Shown here: positions 17,300 to 27,300 of the stretch, one piece after another | Layout: the number at the start of each line of letters is the position of its first letter | Numbering within the stretch: the stretch's first letter is position 1 | Assembly (NCBI GenBank): GCA_964458575.1 | Contig: CAYWMD010000022.1 | Span: 1 to 64,000 of the forward strand | Length of the DNA: 64,000 nucleotides | Source: CAYWMD01 sp964458575 | Lineage (GTDB): Bacteria; Verrucomicrobiota; Verrucomicrobiia; Limisphaerales; JADLHS01 | Reading direction: 5' to 3' | Program-made: the position numbers and the translations under genes | Notes under the pieces: generated by a model | What the model saw: the letters and a program-made list of their open reading frames with translations, nothing else | Told to the model about the DNA's origin: nothing | Databases searched by the model: none

Positions 17300-18649
17300 A
17301 TGAGAATTACGAGTTCAGCTTTATTTGTTGCGCATTTGTTCGTCGGTTTGACCGCTTCGAGCTTTGGCGGGGAGCACTTGCCAACAGCCGACCTGGATTT
17401 TCTGCGCGACATGACGCGGGATGTCGTTGAGGCATCGCGGGTCCAACCAGGCTCGAACGGCGGCGGGAGCTGGGCTGTCACGAACATCTTCCCCTTCGCC
17501 CTGATCGCGCCGGGTAAGCGCAACTACACGGCCTTTTGGCCGCGCGATTTTTCCATGTCGGTGGATTCGGGTTTCATCACGCCAAGCGAGTTGAGCAATC
17601 ACCTGTGGGTGACCTGTCTGGCGCAGAACGGACCGACCGACCGCAAGCTCGCACACGGGCTGCACATCCCGCCGTGGGCGATTCCGGATCACGTCAATTA
17701 CAACGGTCGCGCGGCCTATTACCCCGGCACTTACGCGTGGGGTGAAGACCAGGGCGCGGGCGGGAACGGGCGCGTGCCGCCCATTGACGATCATTACGAA
17801 TTCGTCCACATCGCCTACACCTATTGGAAGGCCACCGGCGATGCTCAATTCCTCAAGCAGGAGGTCAATGGCCTCAGCGTTTTTACGCGGCTGGAAAAGG
17901 CGTTCACCAGTCCCACAACCGATCCTGAAACTGGTCTGGACTTCAGCACGGAAAATGATCGCGCAGTCGGCTTCGGCTTTTGCGATGGCGAAACGCACAC
18001 GGGCAAATTGCTGTTCGCATCGTTGCTGCGTTACCGCGCGGCAGGCGAACTGGTCGAACTGTCCCGCGCCGTTGGCCAACGTGAGCGCGCGCCAGCTTAC
18101 CGAAAAATCCAGAAGACAATTCGCGCGAACATTGTTCCCACGTTCGGCGACCGCAAGGCCATTGGTGGCTGGTTGCGGGCCTCGACGGAGATCAGTCGCC
18201 AGCCGGATGTGTGGGGCACGTTGTTCGCTTTGCATCTCGACATTCTCAGTCGCGCTGACGCCAAGGCTGCGCGCAAGACCATCGCCGAGGCGGTGCGGCG
18301 CGGGACGATCACGTTGGAAGGCGGCGTGCGCCACGTGCCGACTGATCATGATTTCAGCAAAACCACGGCGTGGGAACGTTCGTCGTGCCCGGTGAACACT
18401 TACCAAAACGGCGGTTACTGGCACACAGCGACCGGCTGGCTCATCGAGGCGCTTTGGAAATCCAACCGCAAACTCGCGTTGCAAGTGTTCAGCGAGATGA
18501 TCGCTCACTTGCGCGCGGAGGATTTCCGCAAAGGCGCGGGCCACGGCGCGCCGTGGGAGGTTTTCGGCCCGAACGGCGGCGCGCGGCAGCACGCCGTTTA
18601 CATGACGTCGGTGGCCTTGCCGTATGGGATTTTGAAAGGGCTAAAATAA
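17300..18649 (+). CDS. Secreted six-hairpin (alpha/alpha toroid) glycosidase-like protein
   Basis: This 449-residue protein has a signal peptide (MRITSSALFVAHLFVGLTASSFG). The body is helical with features of (alpha/alpha)6 glycosidases. These include FWPRDFSMSVDSG near the N-terminal third, a WGEDQG segment, PPIDDHYEFVHIAYTYWKATGD with acidic residues that could be catalytic, and CPVNTYQNGGYWHTATGWLIEAL near the C-terminus, all typical of GH15/GH63/GH37-like folds. I cannot assign a CAZy family from reading alone. It stands by itself between intergenic repeats; the plus-strand orientation differs from most neighbours. Confidence 0.75.
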   Translation: MRITSSALFVAHLFVGLTASSFGGEHLPTADLDFLRDMTRDVVEASRVQPGSNGGGSWAVTNIFPFALIAPGKRNYTAFWPRDFSMSVDSGFITPSELSNHLWVTCLAQNGPTDRKLAHGLHIPPWAIPDHVNYNGRAAYYPGTYAWGEDQGAGGNGRVPPIDDHYEFVHIAYTYWKATGDAQFLKQEVNGLSVFTRLEKAFTSPTTDPETGLDFSTENDRAVGFGFCDGETHTGKLLFASLLRYRAAGELVELSRAVGQRERAPAYRKIQKTIRANIVPTFGDRKAIGGWLRASTEISRQPDVWGTLFALHLDILSRADAKAARKTIAEAVRRGTITLEGGVRHVPTDHDFSKTTAWERSSCPVNTYQNGGYWHTATGWLIEALWKSNRKLALQVFSEMIAHLRAEDFRKGAGHGAPWEVFGPNGGARQHAVYMTSVALPYGILKGLK

Positions 18650-19123
18650 TGAAACAAATTGTTCTGCTCGAATTGGCTGCACCGATGGAAAACGTCGGAC
18701 GACAAAAGGACTGTCTGTTTCACACGTTCGACGACGTGGCCACCGCTGCTTACGCGCGCGAAACGGCGCCGCAACGCAAGTGATCGCGCTTGGGAACCGC
18801 GAACCAACTGTGAACCACACCAACGGGCTTTAACGCAAAGCCGCCAAGGCGCGAAGCCGCAACCAAAACGGACCGCGAGTTGTCCCAACTCGCAGCATGT
18901 TCGTGTGCGGCAGGCGGGTTTCAAGATTGGAACTCGGCCCGCAATCGTGGCTGCTGCGGCTTGGGACAAGCCGCGCTCCGAAACAAACTGGCTTGCCCCA
19001 ACGGGGCAAAAGAAAATAGCCCAGGGTTTGAGCGCAGCGAATACCCTGGGTAAACGTCCCACAAAATTATTCTCCCTCTCCTCCTCGAACGAGGAGAGGG
19101 CCGGGGTGAGGAGTCGAACAATT
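18650..19123. other. Intergenic region rich in palindromic elements
   Basis: No gene is seen here. The region contains a short degenerate element of the AACGCAAAG-CCGCCAAGGCGCGAAG type (about 18831-18860) and then the two-part composite repeat described at 18994-19113. Confidence 0.6.
18994..19113 (+). repeat. Composite intergenic repeat, left copy beside McrBC
   Basis: Part one (18994-19068) has TGCCCC-AACG-GGGCA, then AATAGCCCAGGGT, a short spacer and ACCCTGGGTAAACGT, ending CACAAAATT. Part two (19070-19113) is a CCTCTCC...GGAGAGG hairpin followed by GCCGGGGTGAGG. The same two parts occur in inverted order and orientation at 22645-22764, on the far side of mcrBC. Each part contains its own palindrome, so the element would fold strongly in RNA or single-stranded DNA. 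Confidence 0.75.
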
Positions 19124-20149
19124 CTAAGCCACCAGTGTCATCAAGTCGTTGTGAATTCCTTGCCATGGCTGATCGAGATTGATCGTGCGGATTTTAATTT
19201 TGTGCTTCTTGTCCATGAAATCGTGCGACAGCGGCGAATCCACAGTCGGATAAAGCAGCATCATTTCACAAGTGTCCGTCAATTTCCCTTCCGGCAGGTT
19301 GGTCAGGTAGGCGTTGATTTGAAAAAGATGCGACGACCGGAGCGTCTCGGCTTCGTAATGATGTTGCGTCGCCTCCGGTGTGAATTTGCAGTCGATGATT
19401 ACTTTTCGGGTGGCGGCGGTTAGGCTGATGTCGGTCTGCATCTTGGGCAGCAAGCCCGCAGCAACCTGATCGGCAGCAATCCAACGCCAGTAAATGTCCT
19501 CGCGCTTCACGGTGTAATCCGTGTGGACGCGATAAAAAGTGCGGACGAAGTTCTCAAACAGAATCGCCATCTGCCGCTTGTCGCGGACAAAATCCATAAA
19601 CTTGCTGCTGCCTGATTTCTCCGAAACGAGCAGATTTCGGTAGATGAGTTCGCAAACCTTCAGAAGGAAGTCGTAGAACTGACTATTTCGGTAGAGTTGA
19701 ACACGGCCAAATACCCGACCGGTTAGCTCGATATCCTCGATGTCAGAAAACAAGCGGCACAATTGCGCCAGACTTTCTGTGGACTCTGTCGCCAAATCCT
19801 GCACGCGGATTAACCGGCGCATTGTCGCTTTCAAGATTTGGTTGTGCAGAACGTTGTAGCTCAGTTCATCGAACTCACAGGGAAGCCTGCTGGTCCGTGT
19901 TGCGTTTGTGCGAATCGCTTCCTGAAAGCATATCCGACCGCGCAACCGACCTGTCCATTCATGCTGCGGCACATAGCCCCGGTCGAACCCTCGCTTGAGC
20001 AGGTGATTCGTGCCGTTGATCAGGACCCGGGCAAATAAATCCGCCAGACTGGTCGAGTCCAGTGGTTGTACGTCAACAATCTCCTTTTCCTCAAGCTTGT
20101 CCCAAGCGTAGCAAAGAAGGTAGTAGATGTTCTGGATTGGGATGTTCAC
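19124..20149 (-). CDS. mcrC: McrC, restriction endonuclease subunit of a type IV McrBC system
   Basis: This 341-residue protein starts with MNIPIQNIYYLLCYAWDKL, the characteristic N-terminus of the McrC family. In the middle it has FDELSYNVLHNQILKATMRRL. The C-terminal PD-(D/E)xK nuclease region includes LLPKMQTDISL followed by KVIIDCKFTPEA, giving the D ... D-C-K arrangement expected for metal binding. McrC partners with the GTPase McrB to cleave modified foreign DNA. Its start lies 7 bp after the mcrB stop, so the two genes form one operon. The length is normal for the family. The cassette is bracketed by inverted intergenic repeats, which may point to acquisition as a unit. Confidence 0.93.
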   Translation of the reverse strand: MNIPIQNIYYLLCYAWDKLEEKEIVDVQPLDSTSLADLFARVLINGTNHLLKRGFDRGYVPQHEWTGRLRGRICFQEAIRTNATRTSRLPCEFDELSYNVLHNQILKATMRRLIRVQDLATESTESLAQLCRLFSDIEDIELTGRVFGRVQLYRNSQFYDFLLKVCELIYRNLLVSEKSGSSKFMDFVRDKRQMAILFENFVRTFYRVHTDYTVKREDIYWRWIAADQVAAGLLPKMQTDISLTAATRKVIIDCKFTPEATQHHYEAETLRSSHLFQINAYLTNLPEGKLTDTCEMMLLYPTVDSPLSHDFMDKKHKIKIRTINLDQPWQGIHNDLMTLVA

Positions 20150-20156
20150 GGCCTGC

Positions 20157-22427
20157 TTAGGCGAGCAAGGCAGAACGTTGCTCTTTCACCTTTTGCTCGT
20201 TGTCGAACCAGTATTCCTGAATCAGGGGAACGATTTCGGACTCAATCACTCGGCGATACCAATTATCGTCAGGTTTGATTCCGTTGCGCGGGCAGAAATA
20301 GCTGTGAGCAATCTGGTAACCCGGGCCAAGATTCTTTGCATCTGCGGCTATGACCTCGTTCAAAGAATTCATCCGGCTGACGATTTTCTTGGTCAACTCG
20401 GGTGTTGCGCCCGTGTCGCCCAGAAACTTTCCGAACGCATCACTGCTAAATTCCGGGCGCAGGGTGATGAACCGGAATCTGCGCCGCAAAGCATAGTCCA
20501 CCATCGCGAGCGAACGGTCGGCGGTGTTCATCATTCCGATCAGATGCAGGTTCTCTGGAATGTAAAACCTCTCACCAGCATTTTGAGAATATGCGAGCGG
20601 GATGGCGTGTTCTTTGCCGCGCTTGTCCGGCTCAATCAACATCATCAATTCACCAAAGATTTTGCTCAGGTTGCCGCGGTTGATTTCGTCGATGATGAAT
20701 ACGTAAGGCTTGTTTGCGGCCTGATCACGCTGGGCGCGGCGACAGAACTGGTAAAAGATTCCAAACTTCAAATCGAAGTGACCATTCGGGGTCGGTCGAA
20801 ATCCTTGGATGAAATCTTCGTAAGAATATGACTGATGGAACTGGATCATCTCGACCTGTCGCTGAGCATTCGATTCGATGAGTGCGTAGGCCAGGCGTTT
20901 TGCCACGAAAGTTTTACCGACACCCGGCGCGCCTTGGAGGACAACGTTCTTCTTTTCCTTCAACGCCTCAAGCATTTCGTCAAACTGTATTTCCGCGAGG
21001 AACAGCCCGGCCATCGCCTTGCTTTTGTCGTAGTGCTCGATGTTTGCCTGTGGCGCGATGTCCGCATCATCATCGTCTCCATTATCCTCCACTGGCGCTG
21101 CGATTAGCTTTGTCGGTCCAAACGCCAATGGCCGCGCGGATTGGGGTTCTTGCCTGGCCATGAGAAACAGTGGGAACAGCCTCTTGAACAAGTCAGCAAT
21201 TCTTCCCGCCAACTCCTCCCCCGACATCGAGACTGCCTGCTCCTTTGGGACGTAAGTTCTGGCATGAGGCCCGTATTGACTCAATTTCCTTATCCATTCC
21301 TCCAATGATTTTGTTTGGCCTGCGGTTACACCTGATTGCGTCATTGAAAATCCGTCATCGTGCTCACCATAAACAACCCCACAAGGATCAAGGCTCTCGC
21401 TCAACTTCGCGGCAAGGGCTGGTGGGATAGCTTTCAAGTTGGCTGCAAACAGTTCCCGTGCTGCTTTGCCGTAATCGGCGACAGAAAATCCATATTTTAG
21501 GCCCCAGTGATTTACCGTGATGTATAGCTGTGCATCGTCTATTCGCTTTCCTCCTTTGGGATAAAATGCACCCCATAAAAAATCCCATGCTCCGCCTTGC
21601 CCGTAATCGTTCTTTGGAATTCGAGCAAGAATACGGTTTTCCATTTCCAGCACTTCAGTCATCTCGCTCGGCAGACGGCTAGCGATGTTCTGAAATAATG
21701 TCGCGAGTGGATTTTCAAGGTGAGTTTTGAATTCATCTTTGTGTTCTTTGTAAAAAGCCTGCGTCGGCTGCTTGTGAAGCGCTTCGAGCAATTGAAATGT
21801 CTTCTCCGAAAAGGGTGGAGTGGAATACGTCGCGTCATGCAGTTTCTGATTCGCAGTCGTCTGATCTGCTGGACCAGTTGGGCGCGAAGCAGACTCCGTC
21901 ACACTTCCGAAAAGATTCGAATCGACCAAGGGAAGATGATTGCCCGTCTTTTTGGAATAAATCTCGTCCCAGATTTTAACTAGGGCCGTGGGTGCGATCG
22001 TCAGATAAGCGCCCTGACGAAGGGTCAAATTCCTGTCGAAAAACAAGGAGTCATGTGTCCGCGCAATCTCTAGTAGGTTGGCTTTGTATTTGTCCCCATC
22101 CAAAAATTCAGACCGCCCTATCGGCGGCGTCAGTTTGGTGTAATTCCGTAATCGGACGAGATACGCAGGCCGGCCCTGCCATTCAGTTCCTTGCGGACCG
22201 ACGAAGCTGCTGTTGCACCCCTCAGAAATGATTGAAACTCCAGCGATGGCGTTCTTGTCAATGAAGTGGAAGACAATGTCGCCCGGTTTCACATCTCGCA
22301 TCAAGCGATACGTATCCCGCCCGTCGCTTCCGCTCTGTGGCGACCAGAGCACTGACCCAAATGCAAACTCACCCTGTTGTCGGTCAGGTCTCGATTTGAC
22401 GTAAGTTTTCTCGACCCAGAATTGCAT
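20157..22427 (-). CDS. mcrB: McrB-like AAA+ GTPase with N-terminal EVE-like and DUF2461-like regions
   Basis: This 756-residue protein has three parts. Residues 1-150 are an EVE/PUA-like domain (FWVEKTYVKSRPDRQ...GDIVFHFIDKNAIAGVS), a fold known to read modified cytosines. Residues about 200-345 resemble DUF2461 (FSEKTFQLLEALHK...HKDEFKTHLENPL, then RIPKNDYGQGGAWDFLWGAFYPKGGK). The C-terminal AAA+ domain has Walker A GAPGVGKT near 499, Walker B YVFIIDEINRGNLSKIF near 580 and MMNTADRSLAMVDYALRRRF, which are McrB hallmarks. A GGAG lies about 10 nt upstream of the ATG. It forms an operon with mcrC. The N-terminal domain probably sets which DNA modification is recognised; the DUF2461-like assignment is by sequence resemblance only. 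Confidence 0.92.
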   Translation of the reverse strand: MQFWVEKTYVKSRPDRQQGEFAFGSVLWSPQSGSDGRDTYRLMRDVKPGDIVFHFIDKNAIAGVSIISEGCNSSFVGPQGTEWQGRPAYLVRLRNYTKLTPPIGRSEFLDGDKYKANLLEIARTHDSLFFDRNLTLRQGAYLTIAPTALVKIWDEIYSKKTGNHLPLVDSNLFGSVTESASRPTGPADQTTANQKLHDATYSTPPFSEKTFQLLEALHKQPTQAFYKEHKDEFKTHLENPLATLFQNIASRLPSEMTEVLEMENRILARIPKNDYGQGGAWDFLWGAFYPKGGKRIDDAQLYITVNHWGLKYGFSVADYGKAARELFAANLKAIPPALAAKLSESLDPCGVVYGEHDDGFSMTQSGVTAGQTKSLEEWIRKLSQYGPHARTYVPKEQAVSMSGEELAGRIADLFKRLFPLFLMARQEPQSARPLAFGPTKLIAAPVEDNGDDDDADIAPQANIEHYDKSKAMAGLFLAEIQFDEMLEALKEKKNVVLQGAPGVGKTFVAKRLAYALIESNAQRQVEMIQFHQSYSYEDFIQGFRPTPNGHFDLKFGIFYQFCRRAQRDQAANKPYVFIIDEINRGNLSKIFGELMMLIEPDKRGKEHAIPLAYSQNAGERFYIPENLHLIGMMNTADRSLAMVDYALRRRFRFITLRPEFSSDAFGKFLGDTGATPELTKKIVSRMNSLNEVIAADAKNLGPGYQIAHSYFCPRNGIKPDDNWYRRVIESEIVPLIQEYWFDNEQKVKEQRSALLA

Positions 22428-22851
22428 AGTCTTTTAACTCCACTGGCAGGAGTTCACTTGCCGCAATGGTATGCGACTTCACCCACACCAGCAAGCTTGT
22501 CAAAATCATCACCACACTACTCAACTCCCACCCCGCCCCTCCTCTTTGAAGAATGGTTTTTCCCTCACGACCCTCATCCGGCCTTCCGCCTTCATGGGAT
22601 TTCGGCGAGACGCGTCGGCGGCCCTCATCCGTCACTTCGTGCCACCCTCTCCCATCCGATGGGCGAGGGGAAATTTTGTGGAACGATTTACCCAGGGTAG
22701 CTCGGCCCAGGCCCGACGAGCGACCGAGCAACCCTGGGCTATTCTCTTTTGCTCCGTTGGAGCATTGAGTTTGTGAACGCGAGCAGACAAAGCCGTTGTT
22801 TTGAAGATGGGCTTGCCCGCGCCCGGTTCTGTCGGCGACAATCCACCTGCG
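22428..22851. other. Intergenic region upstream of mcrB with repeats
   Basis: This gap lies between the divergently transcribed mcrB and the toroid protein gene. It contains the inverted composite repeat at 22645-22764 and a degenerate CCTCATCCG-type stretch (about 22560-22640) that looks like a decayed copy of the same hairpin family. No coding region is supported. The promoters of both genes should lie here. Confidence 0.6.
22645..22764 (-). repeat. Composite intergenic repeat, right copy beside McrBC (inverted)
   Basis: In reverse orientation this matches the copy at 18994-19113. TGCTCC-AACG-GAGCA is followed by AATAGCCCAGGGT, a longer spacer, ACCCTGGGTAAAT and CACAAAATT, then a CCCTC-CCCATC hairpin equivalent to part two. 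Differences are in the spacer and within stems, where paired changes keep the hairpins (GCCCC/GGGGC against GCTCC/GGAGC). Confidence 0.75.
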
Positions 22852-24156
22852 ATGAAACCATTGTTACTTGTAATGGCGATCGTCAGCCTCTTGGCCACGA
22901 CGACACCAGCAGCGACCAAATCTGATCGCGCGGAATTATCGCCCGCAGCCAGACAAGCCGAAGAGAAGGCGGCGCGGAAATACATCCTCGGTTTGCCGAA
23001 ACAGGTGCGGAGGTGGTTCGCCACCGTGCAGCACAAACCTAAACCCGGCGAACCTTGGGGGTTGTTCACTTTCTCCGCCGATTCCAAAATTCCTTACTGC
23101 ATCGTATCAACGGCCATCGCCTGGGCCGCGATATCGCCGCGCGAGGGGATTGAAAAGATGCCGGGCTATCATCCCAAGGCGAAAGCCGAGTTGGCCGCGT
23201 GGCTGCAAAAGTTTCAGGATCCCAAGACGCATCAGTTCATTGATCCTTTGCACGAAAGCTGCGTCCCGGACATCAACGATCCGAAAGTTCGCTACTCGTT
23301 CCGCGAGGCCGTCACCAAGTACGCCGTGGTCCTGCTGAAAAGGTGCGACGCAGAACCGCTTTATCCCTACACGCCGGGCGCAAATGAAGAAGGCAAGTTC
23401 GACCCGGAGCATTATCTGAAGTTCATCAAGGACGGAGATTGGGACAAACGCGCGTGGGGAATCGGCTCTCATGCCGCGTTGCAAACCGTGCGTGTGTTCG
23501 AGATGGTTAACGAGGGGCGCGACGACCTGATCCCGACGTTGATCGAGGGCACGGAGTTTATTCTCAGCAAACAAAATCCCCGGACGGGAATGTGGGGCGT
23601 GGACGAGGCGGCGATTGCCCAGCAAATCGGCGGGGCGATAAAGGTCATCGGGCGGTTTCAAGGCTACATGGGTTTGGTTCCACCCCACATGGACAAGTTG
23701 GCCGACTCGCTTATCAACAACTACCGGAGCGGTGCGTTCTACGCCACCGACGGTTCGCCGTGCGTGCCGCGCAACGTGGCCGAGATGGTTAATGCGTGCC
23801 TGGAAGCCAGCGATTATCGCCGCGATGAATTGCGCGAGGTGCTCGTCGGCCAGATTCGCGAACTAAAACGCTACCGCCGGGCCGACGGCAGTTTCTCTGA
23901 GACGTGGGGCGGAACGAACGCGGTGGGCTGGTGCCAGTCCGTCGTGTCGCCGAAGGCCAGCAAACCACGCGCTGACATCGTTGGAACGCAGCTCGTGCTG
24001 GACACGTTGATCCGAATTTACGACCGGGCCGGATGGACGGGTGGAACGTGGGAGAAGTCGAAAAGCTGGCGAGCCGCCGTCAAGGAAGCGAACTACAAAT
24101 ACGAAATCTCCTGCGACGCCAACGGCAAGGTGAGAGTGACCCCGCGCACCCGATGA
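22852..24156 (+). CDS. Secreted alpha/alpha-toroid protein of unknown function
   Basis: This 434-residue protein starts at the ATG at 22852 because this gives a signal peptide (MKPLLLVMAIVSLLATTTPAA). A TTG at 22801 would bury it. The body is helical with repeated hairpins (WGIGSHAALQTVRVFEMVNEG, FILSKQNPRTGMWG, LRRYRRADGSFSETWGG), resembling terpenoid-cyclase/toroid or six-hairpin glycosidase folds. I see no decisive catalytic motif. It lies upstream of the 1239-residue sialidase-like gene on the same strand, but 199 bp of repeats separate them, so joint expression is uncertain. Confidence 0.65.
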   Translation: MKPLLLVMAIVSLLATTTPAATKSDRAELSPAARQAEEKAARKYILGLPKQVRRWFATVQHKPKPGEPWGLFTFSADSKIPYCIVSTAIAWAAISPREGIEKMPGYHPKAKAELAAWLQKFQDPKTHQFIDPLHESCVPDINDPKVRYSFREAVTKYAVVLLKRCDAEPLYPYTPGANEEGKFDPEHYLKFIKDGDWDKRAWGIGSHAALQTVRVFEMVNEGRDDLIPTLIEGTEFILSKQNPRTGMWGVDEAAIAQQIGGAIKVIGRFQGYMGLVPPHMDKLADSLINNYRSGAFYATDGSPCVPRNVAEMVNACLEASDYRRDELREVLVGQIRELKRYRRADGSFSETWGGTNAVGWCQSVVSPKASKPRADIVGTQLVLDTLIRIYDRAGWTGGTWEKSKSWRAAVKEANYKYEISCDANGKVRVTPRTR

Positions 24157-24164
24157 ATTTGCCA

Positions 24165-24344
24165 GCCCCGTTAGGGGCGAGATATTTGTAGAACCCGTCC
24201 ACCAAATATTCCCAAGCTCCGTCAGGAGCGACATCGGGTTGGGTGCAACTTTTGTCGGGGCGATCGAGCTGAGAATATGCCGCTCCTAACGGAGCTTGAG
24301 CCTGTTTGGTCTTTTATCTACAAAGATAGCGCTCCTAACGGAGC
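24165..24344. repeat. Cluster of four GCTCCGTTAGGAGC-type palindromes
   Basis: Four short hairpins with arms GCTCC/GGAGC or GCCCC/GGGGC and loop GTTA, GTCA or TAAC occur at 24165-24178, 24216-24229, 24282-24295 and 24331-24344. The first two read GTTAG/GTCAG and the last two CTAAC, so the cluster consists of two opposed pairs. A flanking ATATTTGTAGA-like tail accompanies the outer copies in matching orientation. The last hairpin ends 11 nt before the ATG of the next gene. Confidence 0.8.
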
Positions 24345-24355
24345 TACCTGAAAGC

Positions 24356-27300
24356 ATGACACCTTCTACGAAACGCAGCCATCGCCATCGTATCGTCGCA
24401 CCACTGTTGGCTGGAACATGCGGTTTATTGTTGGCGTTGTTCCCGACCGCTGTAACTGCGAATGACTCAGTTGCGGTCGTGATTGGGCCAAAAGCACCGG
24501 AACTAGACCGGTTCGCAGCCAGCGAACTTTGCGGCTATCTGGAAAAGTTGTTCGGCTTGCGCGTCACACCAACGACTTCGATTCCGGCTGCGGCCACCGA
24601 CCTTTTCCTGATTGGCAACCCGGACACCAATCCGCTCATCAGCAAGAAATCATTTCCGGAGGTTTCGGACCAGGGCATTTTGCTGAAGCCGTTCAGGTCC
24701 GGGAAACATTCAGCTTTGATTGTCGGCGGCGGAAGTCCGACGGCGACCATGTGGGCGGCGTATGATTTGGTGGAGCGCTGGGGCGTCCGGTATTTATTGC
24801 ATGAGGATGTCCTGCCCGCGCGGACGGGATTCAAAATGCCATCCCTCGATGTCGTTCAGGAGCCAATTCTGCGCGTGCGGCAATGGCGTGTGGTCAACGA
24901 GCACGCGATGGGGCCGATTGGGTGGGGCATGGCGGATTATCGCCCGGTCCTGAATCAACTGGCGAAACTGAAGTTCAATCGCCTGCTGATTTACATCTGG
25001 CCGGAACAACCTTTTTTGCCGTTTGAATACAAAGGAATCAAATTCTCCGGCGGCACGTTGTTCTTTGGCGAACATTACCCGATCACTGATGACATGGTGG
25101 GCCGCTCGCTGTTCGGCAACGAAAAGGAGTTTTGGAATCCCGACCTTCCGCCGCCCGGCGGTGATCCCGATAAACTCAACGCCGCAGCCATACAACACAT
25201 CCGCAGCCTCATAGACTACGGGCATCAGCGCGGCATGAAGTGCGTGCTGCCGGTCACGCTTACTGAGTTTCCCAGCGTGTTCAAACCCTTGATCAAACAT
25301 ACGCGACCGGGACACATGCACCGCGACCATACGTTCGGCCTCGGCGCAGAGCAGGACGTGGACGACCCCGAACTCGTCGGGCTGGCGCGTGCCGTCGTCG
25401 AAGCGACGCTTAAGACGTATCCCGGGTTGGATTACATCGAGATGGGCGTGGCCGAACAGCGCGAGTGGGCGAAGCAATACGAACGGGCTTGGAACACGCT
25501 GGATGCAAAATATGGCGTCAGCAAAGCCTGCTCGCTGGATCAGATGCTGGACAAGGCAGGAATGCGAACGAATTATTCCGGCGGCGCCGAACGCGCGCTC
25601 AGTGAAGTCAAGGCCGACATTCTCGCGCTCTATTTTTTCGACAAAGTCATTTCGGACACTGAAATCCAGCGTCTCGTGCGCAGGGGAAACAAGAAATTTG
25701 TCGTGGGTGTTTCGGAAGAATTGTTTCCGGCGCTCGGCCGCATTTTTCCGACGGGTTCGGAGACGCTCAACTTCGTGGATTACACGCCGGTCCGAATCGT
25801 CAAACGACGCGAGGTGCTCAAGTCCATTCCGGCCCGCGAGATTCCGTCCGTCCTGATTTACACGTTGCACGATGACAACGTCGGCCCGCTCCCGCAACTG
25901 GCCACGCACTCGTTGCACGAATTGACGAAGGACATTCGTGATCTCGGTTGGGCCGGATTTTCCACGCGCTATTGGGTGATCAGCGATCAAGACCCTTGCG
26001 TAGCCTACCTCGCCCGCGCGGCGTGGGATGCGAAAGTGACGCCGGAGGAAGTTTACCGCGACCTGATCACCCGCTTGTGCGGTGAGGCAGCGCTGGTGGA
26101 CATGTTGAAAGTTTTTAGCGAGGTCGAAGCCGCCACGGTCATTCTCGAATGGGACGGCCTCGGGATTGCGTTCACCACCGACCACATGCTGATGCAACAT
26201 TGGAAGGCCAAACCTTTGACGCCGGATTTGAAAACCGTGGCTGTTCGGTACCGAACGGCGTTGGCAGCGGCGCAGCGAGCGTTGGAAAAAACGCAGCCGT
26301 CGGGCAGGGACTACGTCAAGTATTGGATTGGCCGTTTGAAATTCGGCATGGATTACTTGAGCGCGGTTGACATGTTGCGGACCGCGGGCACGGCCAGCGC
26401 CAACAGGGACATTCATGACGCCCTCGAAACCGGCACGCGGGCGCTTCATGTTGTCAAACGCGCTTTGACAAACTATGCCAGCGTCGCGGTGGATCGTTCG
26501 GACAAAGGCGCCATTGCCACCATGAATGAGTACTGCGTCCGGGCGTTGCAGAAAAAGATTGATGCCCTGAAAACCAACCCCGCGGTGGCCAGTCCGGCAG
26601 TGCGCGCCACTGATTTCAAATCGCGCAAAATCTACGAATCCAAAGTGAAACCCAGCTACACGTCGTGGGTATCATTCTTCCCCGGCGAGCGCGGTCAGTG
26701 GTATTTGACGTGTGAGGAAGTTACCCGCCCCGAAACCCCGCTGCCGGGAGCTTCGCGCCAGCAGATCTATGAGATGGGCCTGCCGCGCGGTTACGACAAG
26801 TCGAAGCACTTGATGGAAGTGGTTATGCTCGAATCGAGCGACGGCCTCGAAACGTGGAAGGAAATGTCACGTCAGCCGGCGCGCTTCCAACATTCCGCCG
26901 GTTCGTTCGGTCAGGCACGCACAAGCGACGGGCGCTTCCTGCGATTTGTGTGGAGCTGCTACTCGTTGGACTCGAATCTCGCCCCCAACGAGATTTTCTT
27001 CGAGTCTGCCGACAACGGTCAGACGTGGAAAAAGATGCCGCCGTTCCACGACGCCCATTTCGTCAGTTGGCCGCACCGGTTGCGCGCGTTGCGCGAAGGG
27101 ACGCTGGTCTTGTGCGTGCCGATGCGTCCGACTTGGGGGCCGGGATCGGATTATCCGACCCGCACGGCGCGACGGCTGGACGTGAACGCCGACATGCAGA
27201 TGAACCTGTTTATTTCCCACGATCAGGGCCGCTCGTGGTCCGGGCCGTTGCCGATTCTTCCGGGGCAAAACGTTTCGGAAACGGACTTCGTCGAACTGCC

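Noticed and set aside
24794..26449. A 551-codon open frame antisense to the large sialidase-like gene
   Set aside because: It is a codon-bias shadow: its product is Arg/Gln/Val rich without domains, while the sense strand shows clear domains and a signal peptide.
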